A DNA stretch of 64,000 bases, from the NCBI GenBank assembly GCA_030744435.1, contig JASLQO010000011.1:186001-250000 (forward strand), given 5' to 3'. The translations under genes were made by a program, and so were the position numbers. Within the stretch, counting starts at the first letter, position 1. Each line of letters opens with the position of its first letter. This document shows positions 44,485 to 54,049 of the stretch, piece after piece. The DNA comes from JASLQO01 sp002327525. GTDB taxonomy: Bacteria; Pseudomonadota; Gammaproteobacteria; Pseudomonadales; Azotimanducaceae. A model generated the notes under the pieces. That model saw nothing but the letters and a program-made list of their open reading frames with translations. It had not been told where the DNA came from and made no database searches.

Positions 44485-45261
44485 ATGACCATTCAACTAC
44501 GCCAGATCTGCCTGGTGGCCAGGGAACTCGCCCCCGTCATCGACGACCTCACCTCGATCCTCGGCATAAAAGCCTGCTACGTCGATCCAGGCGTCGGCGT
44601 ATTCGGTCTCGAGAACACGCTCATGCCGATTGGGCACAACTTTCTGGAGGTGGTTGCCCCCGTTCAGGAGAAAACGGCAGGCGGACGCTATCTCGACCGT
44701 CGCAATGGCGACGGTGGCTATATGGTGATCACCCAGGCCGACAACTTCGACAACCAGCAGGCCGCACGCCAACGCGCCCTCGATAGCGGCGTACGCGTGG
44801 CTCACGAGAGCCAGCGCGACGGCTGGAACCTCTGCCAGCTCCACCCCGGCGACATGATCGCGTCCTTTCTCGAAATCGAATGGGACGTGCACGAGGACTT
44901 TCAAGGTAACTGGAATCCCGCCGGTGGCGGCGGCTGGGAGGACATGGTGAAACAGGACGTCACCGTCGACTACCTTGGCGTCGAACTGCAGGGACCCGAC
45001 CCGATCACCCTGGCCGAGCTCTGGGGGAACGTCATCGATGCACCTGTATCCAGAGACGGTGGAGAGCTTTCGCTTGAGCTGAACAATGCCAGCCTGCGTT
45101 TCGTGCAAGCACAGGATGGGCGCGGAGCGGGCCTCGGCGGCCTCGACGTCGCGGTGGCCGATCGCGACGCCATCCTGGCCGCAGCACGCGAGCGGGGCTG
45201 CTACGTGAATGATGAGCGCGTCGATATCTGTGGCACACGCTGGTATTTGCACGATGTCTGA
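44485..45261 (+). CDS. VOC-superfamily (glyoxalase/dioxygenase-like) protein
   Basis: 258 residues, two beta-alpha-beta-beta-beta modules. RQICLVARELAPVIDDL-TSILG opens the first, with GHNFLEVVAP at its metal Glu. VDYLGVELQGPDPITLAELWG opens the second, with SLRFVQAQDG. Members are dioxygenases, lyases or isomerases. GGGAGGAA ribosome site. Between PhyH and LLM genes in the catabolic cluster. Confidence 0.75.
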   Translation: MTIQLRQICLVARELAPVIDDLTSILGIKACYVDPGVGVFGLENTLMPIGHNFLEVVAPVQEKTAGGRYLDRRNGDGGYMVITQADNFDNQQAARQRALDSGVRVAHESQRDGWNLCQLHPGDMIASFLEIEWDVHEDFQGNWNPAGGGGWEDMVKQDVTVDYLGVELQGPDPITLAELWGNVIDAPVSRDGGELSLELNNASLRFVQAQDGRGAGLGGLDVAVADRDAILAAARERGCYVNDERVDICGTRWYLHDV

Positions 45262-45273
45262 CGCCAGGAGAAC

Positions 45274-46203
45274 GTGGTGACCGTCGCCGCGGGACTCGGC
45301 ATCGCCAACTTCACATTCGACGATGCGCGAGGATTCTGGAAGTGGGTGGATATGTGTGACGCCGGCGGCGTGGATTCCATCTGGCAGAGCGACCGTATCA
45401 TCGCAGCAGAGGACAACCTCGAATGCATGAGCGTGATGGCCGCGCTCGCCGGGCGAACCAAACGCATCAAATTCGGCATGAACGTTGCCAGCCTCGGCTT
45501 GCGCGACCCGGTACTGATCGCCAAGCAGTGTGCAACCATAGATGTTCTGAGCGAGGGGCGCTTGCTTCCGGCCTTTGGCGTTGGCAGCGCACGGTCGCGT
45601 GACTATGTCGCGATCAACCGGCCGACCCGCGGCCGCGGTAAGCGCAGCGGCGAGGGATTGGAGATCATTTCCCGGCTGTGGAGCGAGGAAAGCGTGACTT
45701 TCAACGGCAAGTTCTACCAGCTCGACCAAGCAACCATCGCTCCACGCCCCGTTCAACACCCGCTGCCGCTGTGGGTGGGCGGATCGGCAAAGCCCGCGAT
45801 CGAGCGCACCGCACGCTGGGGTACCGGTTGGCAGGCGGGAATCGAATCACCCGAGGACATCGCGCCGGTCATCAGCGCCATCAAGGCCCGTGTGCTCGAA
45901 ATCGGCCGCACCATCGACGAAGACCATTACGGAGCAGGCTTCGGATTCCGATTTGGCGCACACGACCACCTGATGATCACCCGCTACAACGAGATGCTCA
46001 AAACCTACCTCGGCAGGGAGCCGAAGGGTTTCACCGCCGCAGGCGACGTTGGAGACATCATGGCGCTGGTAAACGAATATCGACACGCCGGCGTCGAGAA
46101 GTTCATTTTGCGACCCATCGCACGGGGAACCCAAGAGATGCTGGAACAAACGAAGCTCTTCATCGAGAAACTGATGCCCGAAATCGCGGCGCTAAACACA
46201 TGA
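45274..46203 (+). CDS. Luciferase-like (LLM) flavin/F420 oxidoreductase
   Basis: 309 residues. FWKWVDMCDAGGVDSIWQSD, KRIKFGMNVASLGLRDPVLI, ATIDVLSEGRLLPAFGVGS and PLWVGGSAKPAIERTARWG (in parts) mark the luciferase-like TIM barrel. It may use FMN or F420. Start GTG with AGGAG upstream; TGA overlaps the ATG of the amidohydrolase. Less like the other three LLM proteins in the window than the 32723 and 55988 pair are to each other. Confidence 0.85.
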   Translation: MVTVAAGLGIANFTFDDARGFWKWVDMCDAGGVDSIWQSDRIIAAEDNLECMSVMAALAGRTKRIKFGMNVASLGLRDPVLIAKQCATIDVLSEGRLLPAFGVGSARSRDYVAINRPTRGRGKRSGEGLEIISRLWSEESVTFNGKFYQLDQATIAPRPVQHPLPLWVGGSAKPAIERTARWGTGWQAGIESPEDIAPVISAIKARVLEIGRTIDEDHYGAGFGFRFGAHDHLMITRYNEMLKTYLGREPKGFTAAGDVGDIMALVNEYRHAGVEKFILRPIARGTQEMLEQTKLFIEKLMPEIAALNT

Positions 46204-47837
46204 TTACTGTCTACACAGCACGTTCCATCATCACCATGAACCCGTCGCAGCCCCGCGCACAGGCCGTCGCTGTGCGTGACGGTCGCATCGTCGAAGCGGG
46301 CACTCTGGAGTCCCTCGCGCCCTGGCTTTCGAATCACAAGCACGTGATCGACGAGCGCTTTAAGGACGACATCATCACACCGGGCCTGATCGATGCCCAC
46401 CTGCACCCGACGATGGGCGCCGTGATCTTGCCGATGACTTTCATCACCGCCCTGCCCTGGTCATTTCCCTGGGAGGAAGTGCCAGCCACCACCACACCCC
46501 AGGCTTATGACGAACGCCTGTCCGAGATCGCTGCAGGCGCAACCGACCCGTTGATCACCTGGGGCCACCACGAACTATGGCACGGCCCGGTATCACGCTC
46601 GCGCATCAACAAGATCAACTCCAGCCACCCGATCGTGGTATGGAACCGCTCCTTTCACGAGTTGTGTATGAACGACGCCGCCCTCGACTGGCTCGGCATC
46701 ACCGAGGAGGATGCTGGCAACCGTAAGCAGATCGACTACGCCGCTGGCCGTTTTTACGAGAACGGGCTTGGCTATGCGCTGGTAAAACTGAACCCACATC
46801 TGTGGGCGCCCGAGCGCATTCGCGACGGGCTGGAAAAGCTCAAGGCCATGGTGCACTTCGGCGGTCATACGACCATCGCCGACATGGCGGTCGGCATCTT
46901 CGATTTCGACACCGAGATGCAGTGGATCCCGGAAATCTTCGACAACGACGACACTCCGTTTCGGATCGAAATGATCGCCAACGCCCTGGCTCTGGTGCGC
47001 GGGCGCACAGAAGAACAGCTGGATACGCTGGTCGACTCCCTGCCCGGGCGCAACACGCACCGGCTCAGATTCGGCAGGCGCATGAAACTCTTCGCAGACG
47101 GCGCGTTCTTCTCGCAACTCGCCCAGCTGATGGAACCCGGTTACATCGATGGCCACCACGGCGAGTGGATGATGCAGCCTGAGATCCTGGAGGCGGCAAT
47201 CCGCAAGTACTGGATGCAGGACTACCGAATACACATACACGTGACCGGTGACCTCGCAGTGGAACTGACGCTTGATATTCTCGAGAAAGTGCAGGCGGAA
47301 CGACCGCGCTTCAATCACGGCTTCACCCTGGAACACTTCGGCTTCTCGAATCCCGATCAGGTAGCGCGCGCCGCGAGACTCGGAGTGTGCGTATCCGCCA
47401 ACATCTACTACCTACACGAACTCTCGGACATCTATGCACGCCACTCTGTCGGCTACGAGCGCGCCTCGACCATGGCACGCATAGGCGAGTGTTTCCGTCA
47501 GGGAATCACCACCACGATCCATTCCGATTTCACCATGGCTCCGGCGCAGCCGCTGAACAGCATGTGGGTCGCGGTGAATCGCGTGAATTTCGCCGGAGAC
47601 GTGATGGGAGAGCATGAACGCATCACCCCCCAGCAGGGGCTGGAAGCCATCACGATCAATGCGGCTCGAGTACTCGGCCGCGAAGACGAGATCGGCAGCA
47701 TCCGGGCCGGTAAAATGGCCGACTTCACGGTACTCGGCGACGACCCGCTGACCATCGACCCGATGCTGATCCGTGATATACCCATTCGCGCGACGGTGTT
47801 CGAGGGCCGCGTGTATCCGATAAAACGACCCCACTGA
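46200..47837 (+). CDS. Amidohydrolase (YtcJ-like)
   Basis: 545 residues. Metal-dependent hydrolase: ITPGLIDAHLHPTMG (HxH), GHTTIADMAVG, RMKLFADGAFFSQ, IHIHVTGDLAVE, NHGFTLEHFG, and IHSDFTMAP with the last Asp. C-terminal strand RAGKMADFTVLGDDPL is typical of YtcJ and imidazolonepropionase-like enzymes. It should hydrolyse a C-N bond of a cyclic or amide compound. ATG 46200 overlaps the upstream stop by ATGA-type overlap. Confidence 0.88.
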   Translation: MITVYTARSIITMNPSQPRAQAVAVRDGRIVEAGTLESLAPWLSNHKHVIDERFKDDIITPGLIDAHLHPTMGAVILPMTFITALPWSFPWEEVPATTTPQAYDERLSEIAAGATDPLITWGHHELWHGPVSRSRINKINSSHPIVVWNRSFHELCMNDAALDWLGITEEDAGNRKQIDYAAGRFYENGLGYALVKLNPHLWAPERIRDGLEKLKAMVHFGGHTTIADMAVGIFDFDTEMQWIPEIFDNDDTPFRIEMIANALALVRGRTEEQLDTLVDSLPGRNTHRLRFGRRMKLFADGAFFSQLAQLMEPGYIDGHHGEWMMQPEILEAAIRKYWMQDYRIHIHVTGDLAVELTLDILEKVQAERPRFNHGFTLEHFGFSNPDQVARAARLGVCVSANIYYLHELSDIYARHSVGYERASTMARIGECFRQGITTTIHSDFTMAPAQPLNSMWVAVNRVNFAGDVMGEHERITPQQGLEAITINAARVLGREDEIGSIRAGKMADFTVLGDDPLTIDPMLIRDIPIRATVFEGRVYPIKRPH

Positions 47838-47857
47838 GCACGGGAGAACTTCCCCAC

Positions 47858-48670
47858 ATGGACAAAATGCAACAGGCGCAGGATTTTCGCGATGAGAGCG
47901 AGGCGCTCTACGAGCTCGTCAAGGATCTCACTGAAGAGCAGTTGGCCGCTCCGACAGCGTTCAAGGGTTGGACCATCGACAACGTGATCGGTCATCTGCA
48001 CGTGTGGAATTATGCCGCCGACCTGGCGCTCACGGATCCGGATGCCTTTCAGGAGTATCTCACCCAGTTGCGCGACAAGACCGGCGCGGGGGCCACGCTA
48101 GCCGAATTCGAGTCGGAGTATATCGGCGGCCTGACAAAGCACCCGCTCGTCACCCTCTGGCACGACTACCTCGAAGGCATGACCGAGCGTTTTGGTGCGG
48201 CCGATCCCGCCATGCGCGTCAAATGGGCCGGACCCGACATGAGCGTGCGGTCTTCGATCACCGCGCGCCTGATGGAAACCTGGGCACATGGCCAGGAAGT
48301 GTACGACCTGCTTGGCACAGTGCGTCAGAACGCCGATCGAATCCGCAACATCGTCGTACTCGGCGCAAACACCTACGGCTGGACCTTTGCCGTGCGCAGA
48401 CAACAACCTCCCGCCCCGGTCCCTCATCTCATCCTCACTGCGCCCTCCGGCGAAGTGTGGTCCTACAACGAACCGAGCGCGACCGAGCGTATCGAGGGTG
48501 CGGCGGAGGAGTTCTGTCAGGTGGTGACACAAGTACGCAACATCGCGGACACAGACCTCAAGGTCACGGGTGCGAACGCCGCCTTGTGGATGTCCATCGC
48601 CCAGTGCTTCGCGGGCGTGGCATCACAGCCACCCGCACCAGGCACGCGCGTCACGCTTCAGCGCAACTGA
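47858..48670 (+). CDS. TIGR03084-like maleylpyruvate isomerase/DinB-fold protein
   Basis: 270 residues. FKGWTIDNVIGHLHVWNYAADLAL, SSITARLMETWAHGQEVYDLLG and the C-terminal LKVTGANAALWMSIAQCFAG (in parts) agree with the TIGR03084 actinobacterial/proteobacterial family, related to mycothiol-dependent maleylpyruvate isomerases. His in the GHLHVW and ETWAHGQ runs would be metal ligands. Reaction unknown. Last gene of the cluster, before a strong terminator. Confidence 0.75.
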   Translation: MDKMQQAQDFRDESEALYELVKDLTEEQLAAPTAFKGWTIDNVIGHLHVWNYAADLALTDPDAFQEYLTQLRDKTGAGATLAEFESEYIGGLTKHPLVTLWHDYLEGMTERFGAADPAMRVKWAGPDMSVRSSITARLMETWAHGQEVYDLLGTVRQNADRIRNIVVLGANTYGWTFAVRRQQPPAPVPHLILTAPSGEVWSYNEPSATERIEGAAEEFCQVVTQVRNIADTDLKVTGANAALWMSIAQCFAGVASQPPAPGTRVTLQRN

Positions 48671-48683
48671 CGTAAAGCCCCCC

Positions 48684-48734
48684 AAAAAGGGGACGGGTAC
48701 ACTTAAACTAGACAAGTGTACCCGTCCCCTTTTT
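48684..48734. terminator. 21-bp perfect hairpin, bidirectional terminator / REP-like palindrome
   Basis: 48684-48704 and 48714-48734 pair perfectly over 21 bases with a 9-base loop. One arm starts AAAAAGGGGACGGGTACACT and the other ends CCCCTTTTT, so either strand gives a GC stem with a T-run. It sits between two genes that end toward it. The GGGGACNGGTAC core resembles palindromes left near REP-associated transposases, and a related half occurs at 55856-55872. Confidence 0.85.
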
Positions 48735-48748
48735 GATTTCTGCCGCGG

Positions 48749-49702
48749 TTACTCACCACCGAAGAAGCGCCGCGGATTGTCGACGAACAGCTGACGAATC
48801 ACATCGTCACCCACCCCCATCTCCTCGAGGTCCGGCATGACATGGCGCTTCATGTAGAGGTATTGATCCGGATTGAAGCGCTGGAAATCGTGCATGGCGG
48901 GTATGGTGCCATCGGGCTGTTCGTTGTGGATGTGCAGACAGATACAGTCGTGTGACGGGCACAGACGGTCTGCGTAGCCCAGGTCGATGAGGTTCTTGAG
49001 CGTCACGGTACGCATGTGCGGGCTCACAAAACGGCCCGGGTAGCGATCCAGACCCAGGTAACAACCCTGATCGAGTATCCACTGCAGGTACTCGGTGTCC
49101 GTCGTGTCGTTGGAGTGGTCGATCTTCACCTTCGTGAGATCCACACCCTCCTCCTGGAAGATGGCGATCTGCCGGCGCGCCACCTGCCCAGTGGGGTAGG
49201 AATGCACCATGATCGGCAAACCCGTCTCGTTGTGCGCCCGCGCCACGGCCCGCGTCATGGTTTCGAGCGGTGCCGTCACGCCCTCGAAATCCGCCGCGCA
49301 TTTGAGGATGCCAGCCTTGATGTCAGTGCCGCGAAAACCCTCGGTGATGTCCCGAATGAACTCCCGTGCCATCTGGTTGGCACCCACGCCCCACATGAAG
49401 CGCGGCACTTCCAGCCACCAACCGGTGACGTTGATGAGGTTGACGCCCGACTCCCGCGATACACGCTCGAGTAGATCCGCGTCGCGGCCGAGATCGAACG
49501 TGGTGGCATCCACCATGGTGTCGATACCCTCGGCCTTGGCGGTCTTCAGGCACTCGATGGCACGTTCTTCGCGGTTCTCACCCAGGAGATCCGGGTAACT
49601 GGTGTACAACCCGCTCGTACTCACCATCACGTGCTCGTGCATCAGCGTGAAACCGAGCTCACCCGGCGTGATGGGCCCGAGCACCGAGTTGATCGTCGTC
49701 AT
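48749..49702 (-). CDS. Phosphotriesterase-family (PHP/lactonase-like) hydrolase
   Basis: 317 residues. VLGPITPGELGFTLMHEHV (HxH metal pair), GILKCAADF (bridging Lys), IMVHSYPTGQ and VKIDHSNDTTD (His ligands), LCPSHDCICL (last Asp), and IRQLFVDNPRRFFGG at the end. Binuclear-metal enzymes of this family are lactonases, esterases or phosphotriesterases. Start ATG 49700-49702, with AAGGGAA upstream. Opposes the catabolic cluster and may share its substrate. Confidence 0.87.
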   Translation of the reverse strand: MTTINSVLGPITPGELGFTLMHEHVMVSTSGLYTSYPDLLGENREERAIECLKTAKAEGIDTMVDATTFDLGRDADLLERVSRESGVNLINVTGWWLEVPRFMWGVGANQMAREFIRDITEGFRGTDIKAGILKCAADFEGVTAPLETMTRAVARAHNETGLPIMVHSYPTGQVARRQIAIFQEEGVDLTKVKIDHSNDTTDTEYLQWILDQGCYLGLDRYPGRFVSPHMRTVTLKNLIDLGYADRLCPSHDCICLHIHNEQPDGTIPAMHDFQRFNPDQYLYMKRHVMPDLEEMGVGDDVIRQLFVDNPRRFFGGE

Positions 49703-49819
49703 CGTATTCCCTTCAGCGGTGTGTATGCGCTCTATGCTCACCAGCACCGCCCACCACGTCAATCCTCGGAGACTGGCATACTGGGATTTCACCAACATCA
49801 ACGGAGCCTCTCCTAGCCC

Positions 49820-50492
49820 ATCGAACTCACGCCCATAGAAGCACGCGTCATCGGCTGCCTGCTGGAGAAATCCGTACTAACCCCGAATCAGTACCCACTC
49901 ACGTTCAATGCGCTAACCAGCGCCTGCAATCAGAAATCCTCTCGCGATCCGATGATGTCGCTAGAACCAGGCAAAGTGCAACAAACCATCCGCTCGCTGG
50001 AGGCCGAGCACCTCGTGCGTACGCAGAAGAGTTTTCGCACTCAAATCGAGAAGTACACACAACGACTGTGCAGCACTCTATCTCAAGATATGGAGTCTCC
50101 GGAAAACCTGGGGCGGTTCATTCAGCGACCACCAGTTCGACGAGCCCGAGTTCGCTATCGTGTGTGTCCTGCTGCTGCGTGGACCACGCACCCCGGGCGA
50201 GCTCCGCTCCAACAGCCGTCGTCTGCATACCTTCGAGGACAATCGGGCGGTTGAAGAAGTGTTACGGGAACTGATCAAGCGCAAACTGGTCGTGCAACTG
50301 CCGCACCCCGGGTCGGCGCCATCACCAGTACATGCATCTGCTGAGTGTGGAGAGATCGAGACCGCTCCAGTACCCCGAACCGACCGGCCGCAACCACCTC
50401 GAGCGGAACCGTCCGCCAATTCTGATCTGGAAGCGCGAGTGGCCGCCCTGGAGGCAGAGGTCACGCCCCTGAAGCGCGCGCTGGATCTGTGA
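49820..50492 (+). pseudogene. yceH: yceH (DUF480) pseudogene
   Basis: The sequence follows YceH end to end but in changing frames. ELTPIEARVIGCLLEKS, NQYPLTFNALTSACNQKSSRDP and VQQTIRSLEAEHLV are in one frame. From about 50100 FDEPEFAIVCVLLLRGPRTP and ELRSNSRRLHTFED are in a second. A short HHQYMHLLSVE near 50310-50355 is in a third, before return to LEARVAALEAEVTPLKRALD. The start codon is now ATC (49820) behind an in-frame TAG. At least three frame changes. Confidence 0.85.
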
Positions 50493-50600
50493 GGCTCGCC
50501 GGCACCAGTTTGATGTAACGCACACTCACCTCCCCCCCCATTGATCTCACCTGAGCAACCGGCTCATGCATCCCCGCCGCGTGCACACGAACGCGGCTGC

Positions 50601-51515
50601 TCAACCTTTCAGGCTGGTCACGAACTCCATCGTGCGGGCAGCAGCCCCTTGTTCAACTTCCATGATGGCGGCGTTGAAGTCCGTGACCCCGGCACTCTCC
50701 AGGCGCGAAATCTCGCTGCGCAAAAAGTTCTCGTCTCCCACGATGGCGATGTCCGCGGGTCCGTCCACACCCTCCCGATCGAGCATCGCCCTGTAACTCG
50801 GCAGCTGTCCATATACAGTCAACAAATGGGCGAGCTTCTCGCGCGCCGCGTCAGGATCGTTGGTCAGTATCATCGGATAACCACCCACCACGCGTGGTTC
50901 CGGTCGACCCGCCGCACCCGCAGCTTCCGTCAGACGTTTGACGATATGCTCCTCCATGGTCTTTTTACCAACCATCCACGTGTTGGTTCCATTGGTCATC
51001 TCGCCCGCTATCCTGAGCATCGCCGGTCCGAGAGCGGCCACCACCACATCCATGTTCTCGCCACCGCGTATGTCCATGGTCACGCCGCGCACCCTGTACT
51101 CCTCTCCCTCGAACGTGGCCTCCTCGCCACGTACCAACGGCATGAGCACGCTCAGATACTCACGCATGTGCGCGGCTGGCTTTGCATATGAGAGCCCCAG
51201 CATGTCCTCGATCACCACCTTGTGGGAAAGGCCGATACCGAGCGTAAAGCGACCACCCGAGGCAGCCTGAGTGGTCAGCGCCTGCTGTGCGATAGCGGTG
51301 GGATGGCGCGGATAGGTCGGTGTCACCGCCGTACCCAGCCCGATACGGCTAGTTTCCCGCCCGATCAACCCGAGCGTGCCGATGCCGTCGTACGAAAAGA
51401 TGTTGGCCATCCATATGTTGTCGAGGCCGGCAGCCTCGGCTTCCCTCGCCCGGTCGATGACGTCGTCGAGGGTCATGGTCGTGCCGTCCGCCCCCAGCAT
51501 GATACCGATACGCAT
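50601..51515 (-). CDS. F420-dependent LLM oxidoreductase (TIGR03564-like)
   Basis: 304 residues. MRIGIMLGADGTTMTLDDVI, NIWMANIFSYDGIGTLGLIG, SRIGLGTAVTPTYPRHPTAIA, GLSHKVVIEDMLGLSYAKP (in parts): the pattern of actinobacterial F420-linked LLM enzymes. Divergent from npdG by 162 bases, so it borders the F420 genes. Substrate unknown. Confidence 0.87.
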   Translation of the reverse strand: MRIGIMLGADGTTMTLDDVIDRAREAEAAGLDNIWMANIFSYDGIGTLGLIGRETSRIGLGTAVTPTYPRHPTAIAQQALTTQAASGGRFTLGIGLSHKVVIEDMLGLSYAKPAAHMREYLSVLMPLVRGEEATFEGEEYRVRGVTMDIRGGENMDVVVAALGPAMLRIAGEMTNGTNTWMVGKKTMEEHIVKRLTEAAGAAGRPEPRVVGGYPMILTNDPDAAREKLAHLLTVYGQLPSYRAMLDREGVDGPADIAIVGDENFLRSEISRLESAGVTDFNAAIMEVEQGAAARTMEFVTSLKG

Positions 51516-51677
51516 TGTCTTCCTTAATTCAGGTCATAAAGGCGCCCACCTTAGCGGAAAGCATCGGCTGCCGGGAAGTGAACGAACAAGGGTATGGCGC
51601 ACCGACGGCAAGAGGCGGCATAATCGGCCGCTTTTCGCGGACACGATGTTGACCGCAAGCGCACAACGGGAGATCTG

Positions 51678-52346
51678 ATGAGTGACAGTAAGGAAACCAT
51701 CGCTATTCTGGGCGGAACCGGGGATCTCGGCACAGGACTCGCCATCCGCTGGTCGAAGGCAGGGCACAAGATCGTCATCGGATCACGCACGCTGGAAAAA
51801 GCTCAGAACGCCGTTGCCAACCTGCAGGCCGTCAGTCCCGAAACACCGGCAGATGCCATGGAAAACAGCGATGCGGCCGCTGCCGGTGACATTGTGGTGC
51901 TGACCGTTCCCGCGGAACATCAGATCTCCACGCTCATGGGTGTGAAGGACTCACTCGAGGGTAAGATCCTGATCGACGTCACGGTTCCACTGGTACCGCC
52001 CAAGGTCGGTACGGTGCAGTTGCCCGTGGAGGGCAGCGCCGGTAAGCGCGCCCAGGATGCGCTCGGCAAGGACGTCATGGTGGTGACCGCCTTTCAGAAC
52101 ATTGCCGCTCATCTGCTTCAGGAACCCGTCACCATCGAGTGTGACGTGCTGGTAGCCGGCAACAAGAAAGCGGCACGCGACAAGGTGATCGAACTGGCCA
52201 AGGAAGCAGGTATGACCGCCTGGCACGCGGGCCCTATCGAAAACTCGGCCGCCGCCGAGGCACTGACGTCCATCCTGATCCAGATCAACCGGCGACACGA
52301 CATCAGCCATTCCGGTATCAAGATCATCGGCCAGGACGATCACTGA
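51678..52346 (+). CDS. npdG: NADPH-dependent F420 reductase
   Basis: 222 residues. IAILGGTGDLGTGLAIRWSK is the dinucleotide loop, IVIGSRTLEKA the NADP-specific part, DIVVLTVPAEH and GPIENSAAAEALTSILIQIN the F420-binding C-terminal run of TIGR01915. It swaps hydride between NADPH and F420. First of a plus-strand F420 run; six bases separate it from cofE. Confidence 0.92.
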   Translation: MSDSKETIAILGGTGDLGTGLAIRWSKAGHKIVIGSRTLEKAQNAVANLQAVSPETPADAMENSDAAAAGDIVVLTVPAEHQISTLMGVKDSLEGKILIDVTVPLVPPKVGTVQLPVEGSAGKRAQDALGKDVMVVTAFQNIAAHLLQEPVTIECDVLVAGNKKAARDKVIELAKEAGMTAWHAGPIENSAAAEALTSILIQINRRHDISHSGIKIIGQDDH

Positions 52347-52352
52347 GCGCAC

Positions 52353-53117
52353 ATGACGCCCTCACTCACTTTTGTCGCCATCGCCGGACTGCCCATGGTG
52401 GTCGAAGGCGACGATCTCGCCGCACTGATCACGGCCGCCATCAAGGCAGATGGTCAGACACTCCAGGACGGTGACATCATCTGCATCGCACAGAAGGTGG
52501 TCAGCAAAGCAGAAGGCTGCTTGCTACCGCTCGCGGGCATAGAAGCCAGCGAAGAAGCCCGGCAGCTGGCCGCTGAGACCGACAAGGATCCGCGCCTGGT
52601 GCAACTCATCCTCGATGAGTCGACGGAGGTCGTACGCAAGAAGCTTGGTGTACTGATCGTACGCCACCGCCTGGGGCTGGTCAGTGCGCAGGCCGGTATC
52701 GATCAGAGCAACATCAAGCATGGAGATGATGACTACGCCCTGCTCCTGCCCGAGGACCCGGACGCCTCCGCCACCGCACTACGAGATGCCATCCAGCAGC
52801 AGACCGGCAAATCGATAGGCGTGTTGATCACCGACAGTCACAACCGTCCCTGGCGTCTCGGTACCGTCGGTACCGCCATCGGCGCAGCCGGCATGCGTGT
52901 GCTGGACGATCATCGCGGCGGCACCGATATCTACGGCCGCGAACTGAAAGTCACTCTCATCAACCGCGCCGATGCCATCGCGGGCGCGGCCACCCTGCTG
53001 ATGGGTGAGACCACGGAGAAGATACCGCTCGTGATCGCGCGCGGCGTGCCGTGGGAGGGGTGCGACGACACCGCGGCGATGATCAATCGGCCGCTGGAAG
53101 AGGATCTGTTTCGCTGA
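52353..53117 (+). CDS. cofE: Coenzyme F420-0:L-glutamate ligase
   Basis: 254 residues, the short CofE form without the C-terminal FMN domain of FbiB. GDIICIAQKVVSKAEGCLLPL, VRHRLGLVSAQAGIDQSN, GVLITDSHNRPWRLGTVGTAIG and YGRELKVTLINRADAIAGAA (in parts) are family blocks. Adds one or more glutamates to F420-0 with GTP. Its TGA overlaps the cofD ATG by one base. Confidence 0.93.
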   Translation: MTPSLTFVAIAGLPMVVEGDDLAALITAAIKADGQTLQDGDIICIAQKVVSKAEGCLLPLAGIEASEEARQLAAETDKDPRLVQLILDESTEVVRKKLGVLIVRHRLGLVSAQAGIDQSNIKHGDDDYALLLPEDPDASATALRDAIQQQTGKSIGVLITDSHNRPWRLGTVGTAIGAAGMRVLDDHRGGTDIYGRELKVTLINRADAIAGAATLLMGETTEKIPLVIARGVPWEGCDDTAAMINRPLEEDLFR

Positions 53118-54049
53118 TGGGCCGCTATCTCGCCATCACCGGGGGCGTGGGTGGCGCGAAGCTGGCGCTCGGTCTGTCCAAGCTCCTCGGCCCTGATGAT
53201 GTGCTGTTCGCTGTCAACACGGGTGATGACTTCGAGCATCTCGGGTTCGACATCTCACCTGACGTCGACACATTGACCTACACACTCGCCGACGAAGTGA
53301 ACCAGGATACCGGCTGGGGACGCGCGGGTGAATCCTGGCAATTCATCGACGCCCTTGCTCAATTTGGCGGAGAAACCTGGTTTCGTCTGGGCGATCGGGA
53401 CCTGGCGCTGCACGTGACACGCACGCGGCTGCTCGCCGAGGGTCGAACCCTCACCGAGGCGACCAGGACCATCACTCGGGCCCTCGGCATCTGGCATACT
53501 CTGGTGCCGATGAGCGACGATTCGGTGCGCACCATCGTGCACACACCCGACGGGCCGCTGGCTTTCCAGCACTATTTCGTGCGCGACCGTTGCGAGCCGG
53601 CCGTAACGGGATTCGAGTTTCAGGGAATAGACGATGCTGTACCAAACCCCGAAATCCTCGCCTGCCTCCGAGACTGCAACGCCGTCATCATCTGCCCTTC
53701 GAATCCGTTCGTCTCAGTAGATCCGATGCTCGACATACCAGGCATGCGCGATGCCATCCGGGCGAGCGGTGCACCGGTCGTCGCCGTCTCGCCCATCGTC
53801 GGCGGCCTCGCCATCAAGGGACCCACTGCCAAGATGATGAAAGAACTCGACGTGCCCGCCACGGCCGAGCAGGTGGCCACACACTACGGAGATCTGCTCA
53901 CCGGGTTTCTGCTCGACGAACAGGACGCAGGTCTGCACGGTGCGTTGCCGGTAACGACAAGCGTGGCTCATTCGGTCATGCACACGCTCGAGGACAAAAT
54001 CCAGCTCGCCCGCGCAACCCTGCGATTCGTCGATACCCTCAAAGCGTGA
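53117..54049 (+). CDS. cofD: 2-phospho-L-lactate (or 3-PG) transferase, CofD
   Basis: 310 residues. AITGGVGGAKLALGLSKLL, VNTGDDFEHLGFDISPDVDT, CPSNPFVSVDPMLDIPGMRD and VVAVSPIVGGLAIKGPTAKMM (in parts) are CofD blocks. Joins the CofC product to Fo to make (dehydro-)F420-0. Start ATG 53117 overlaps the cofE stop; an upstream in-frame extension lies inside cofE. The stop overlaps the GTG of the MFS remnant (GTGA). Confidence 0.93.
   Translation: MGRYLAITGGVGGAKLALGLSKLLGPDDVLFAVNTGDDFEHLGFDISPDVDTLTYTLADEVNQDTGWGRAGESWQFIDALAQFGGETWFRLGDRDLALHVTRTRLLAEGRTLTEATRTITRALGIWHTLVPMSDDSVRTIVHTPDGPLAFQHYFVRDRCEPAVTGFEFQGIDDAVPNPEILACLRDCNAVIICPSNPFVSVDPMLDIPGMRDAIRASGAPVVAVSPIVGGLAIKGPTAKMMKELDVPATAEQVATHYGDLLTGFLLDEQDAGLHGALPVTTSVAHSVMHTLEDKIQLARATLRFVDTLKA

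Noticed and set aside
44497..45759. 420-codon open frame antisense to the VOC and LLM genes
   Set aside because: It mirrors two well-supported genes in GC-rich DNA, crosses both of them, and shows no protein-like motifs.
51608..51636. Hairpin GCGGC/GCCGC followed by TTTT as a terminator
   Set aside because: It lies between divergent genes, just upstream of npdG, where no transcript is expected to end; stem only five pairs.
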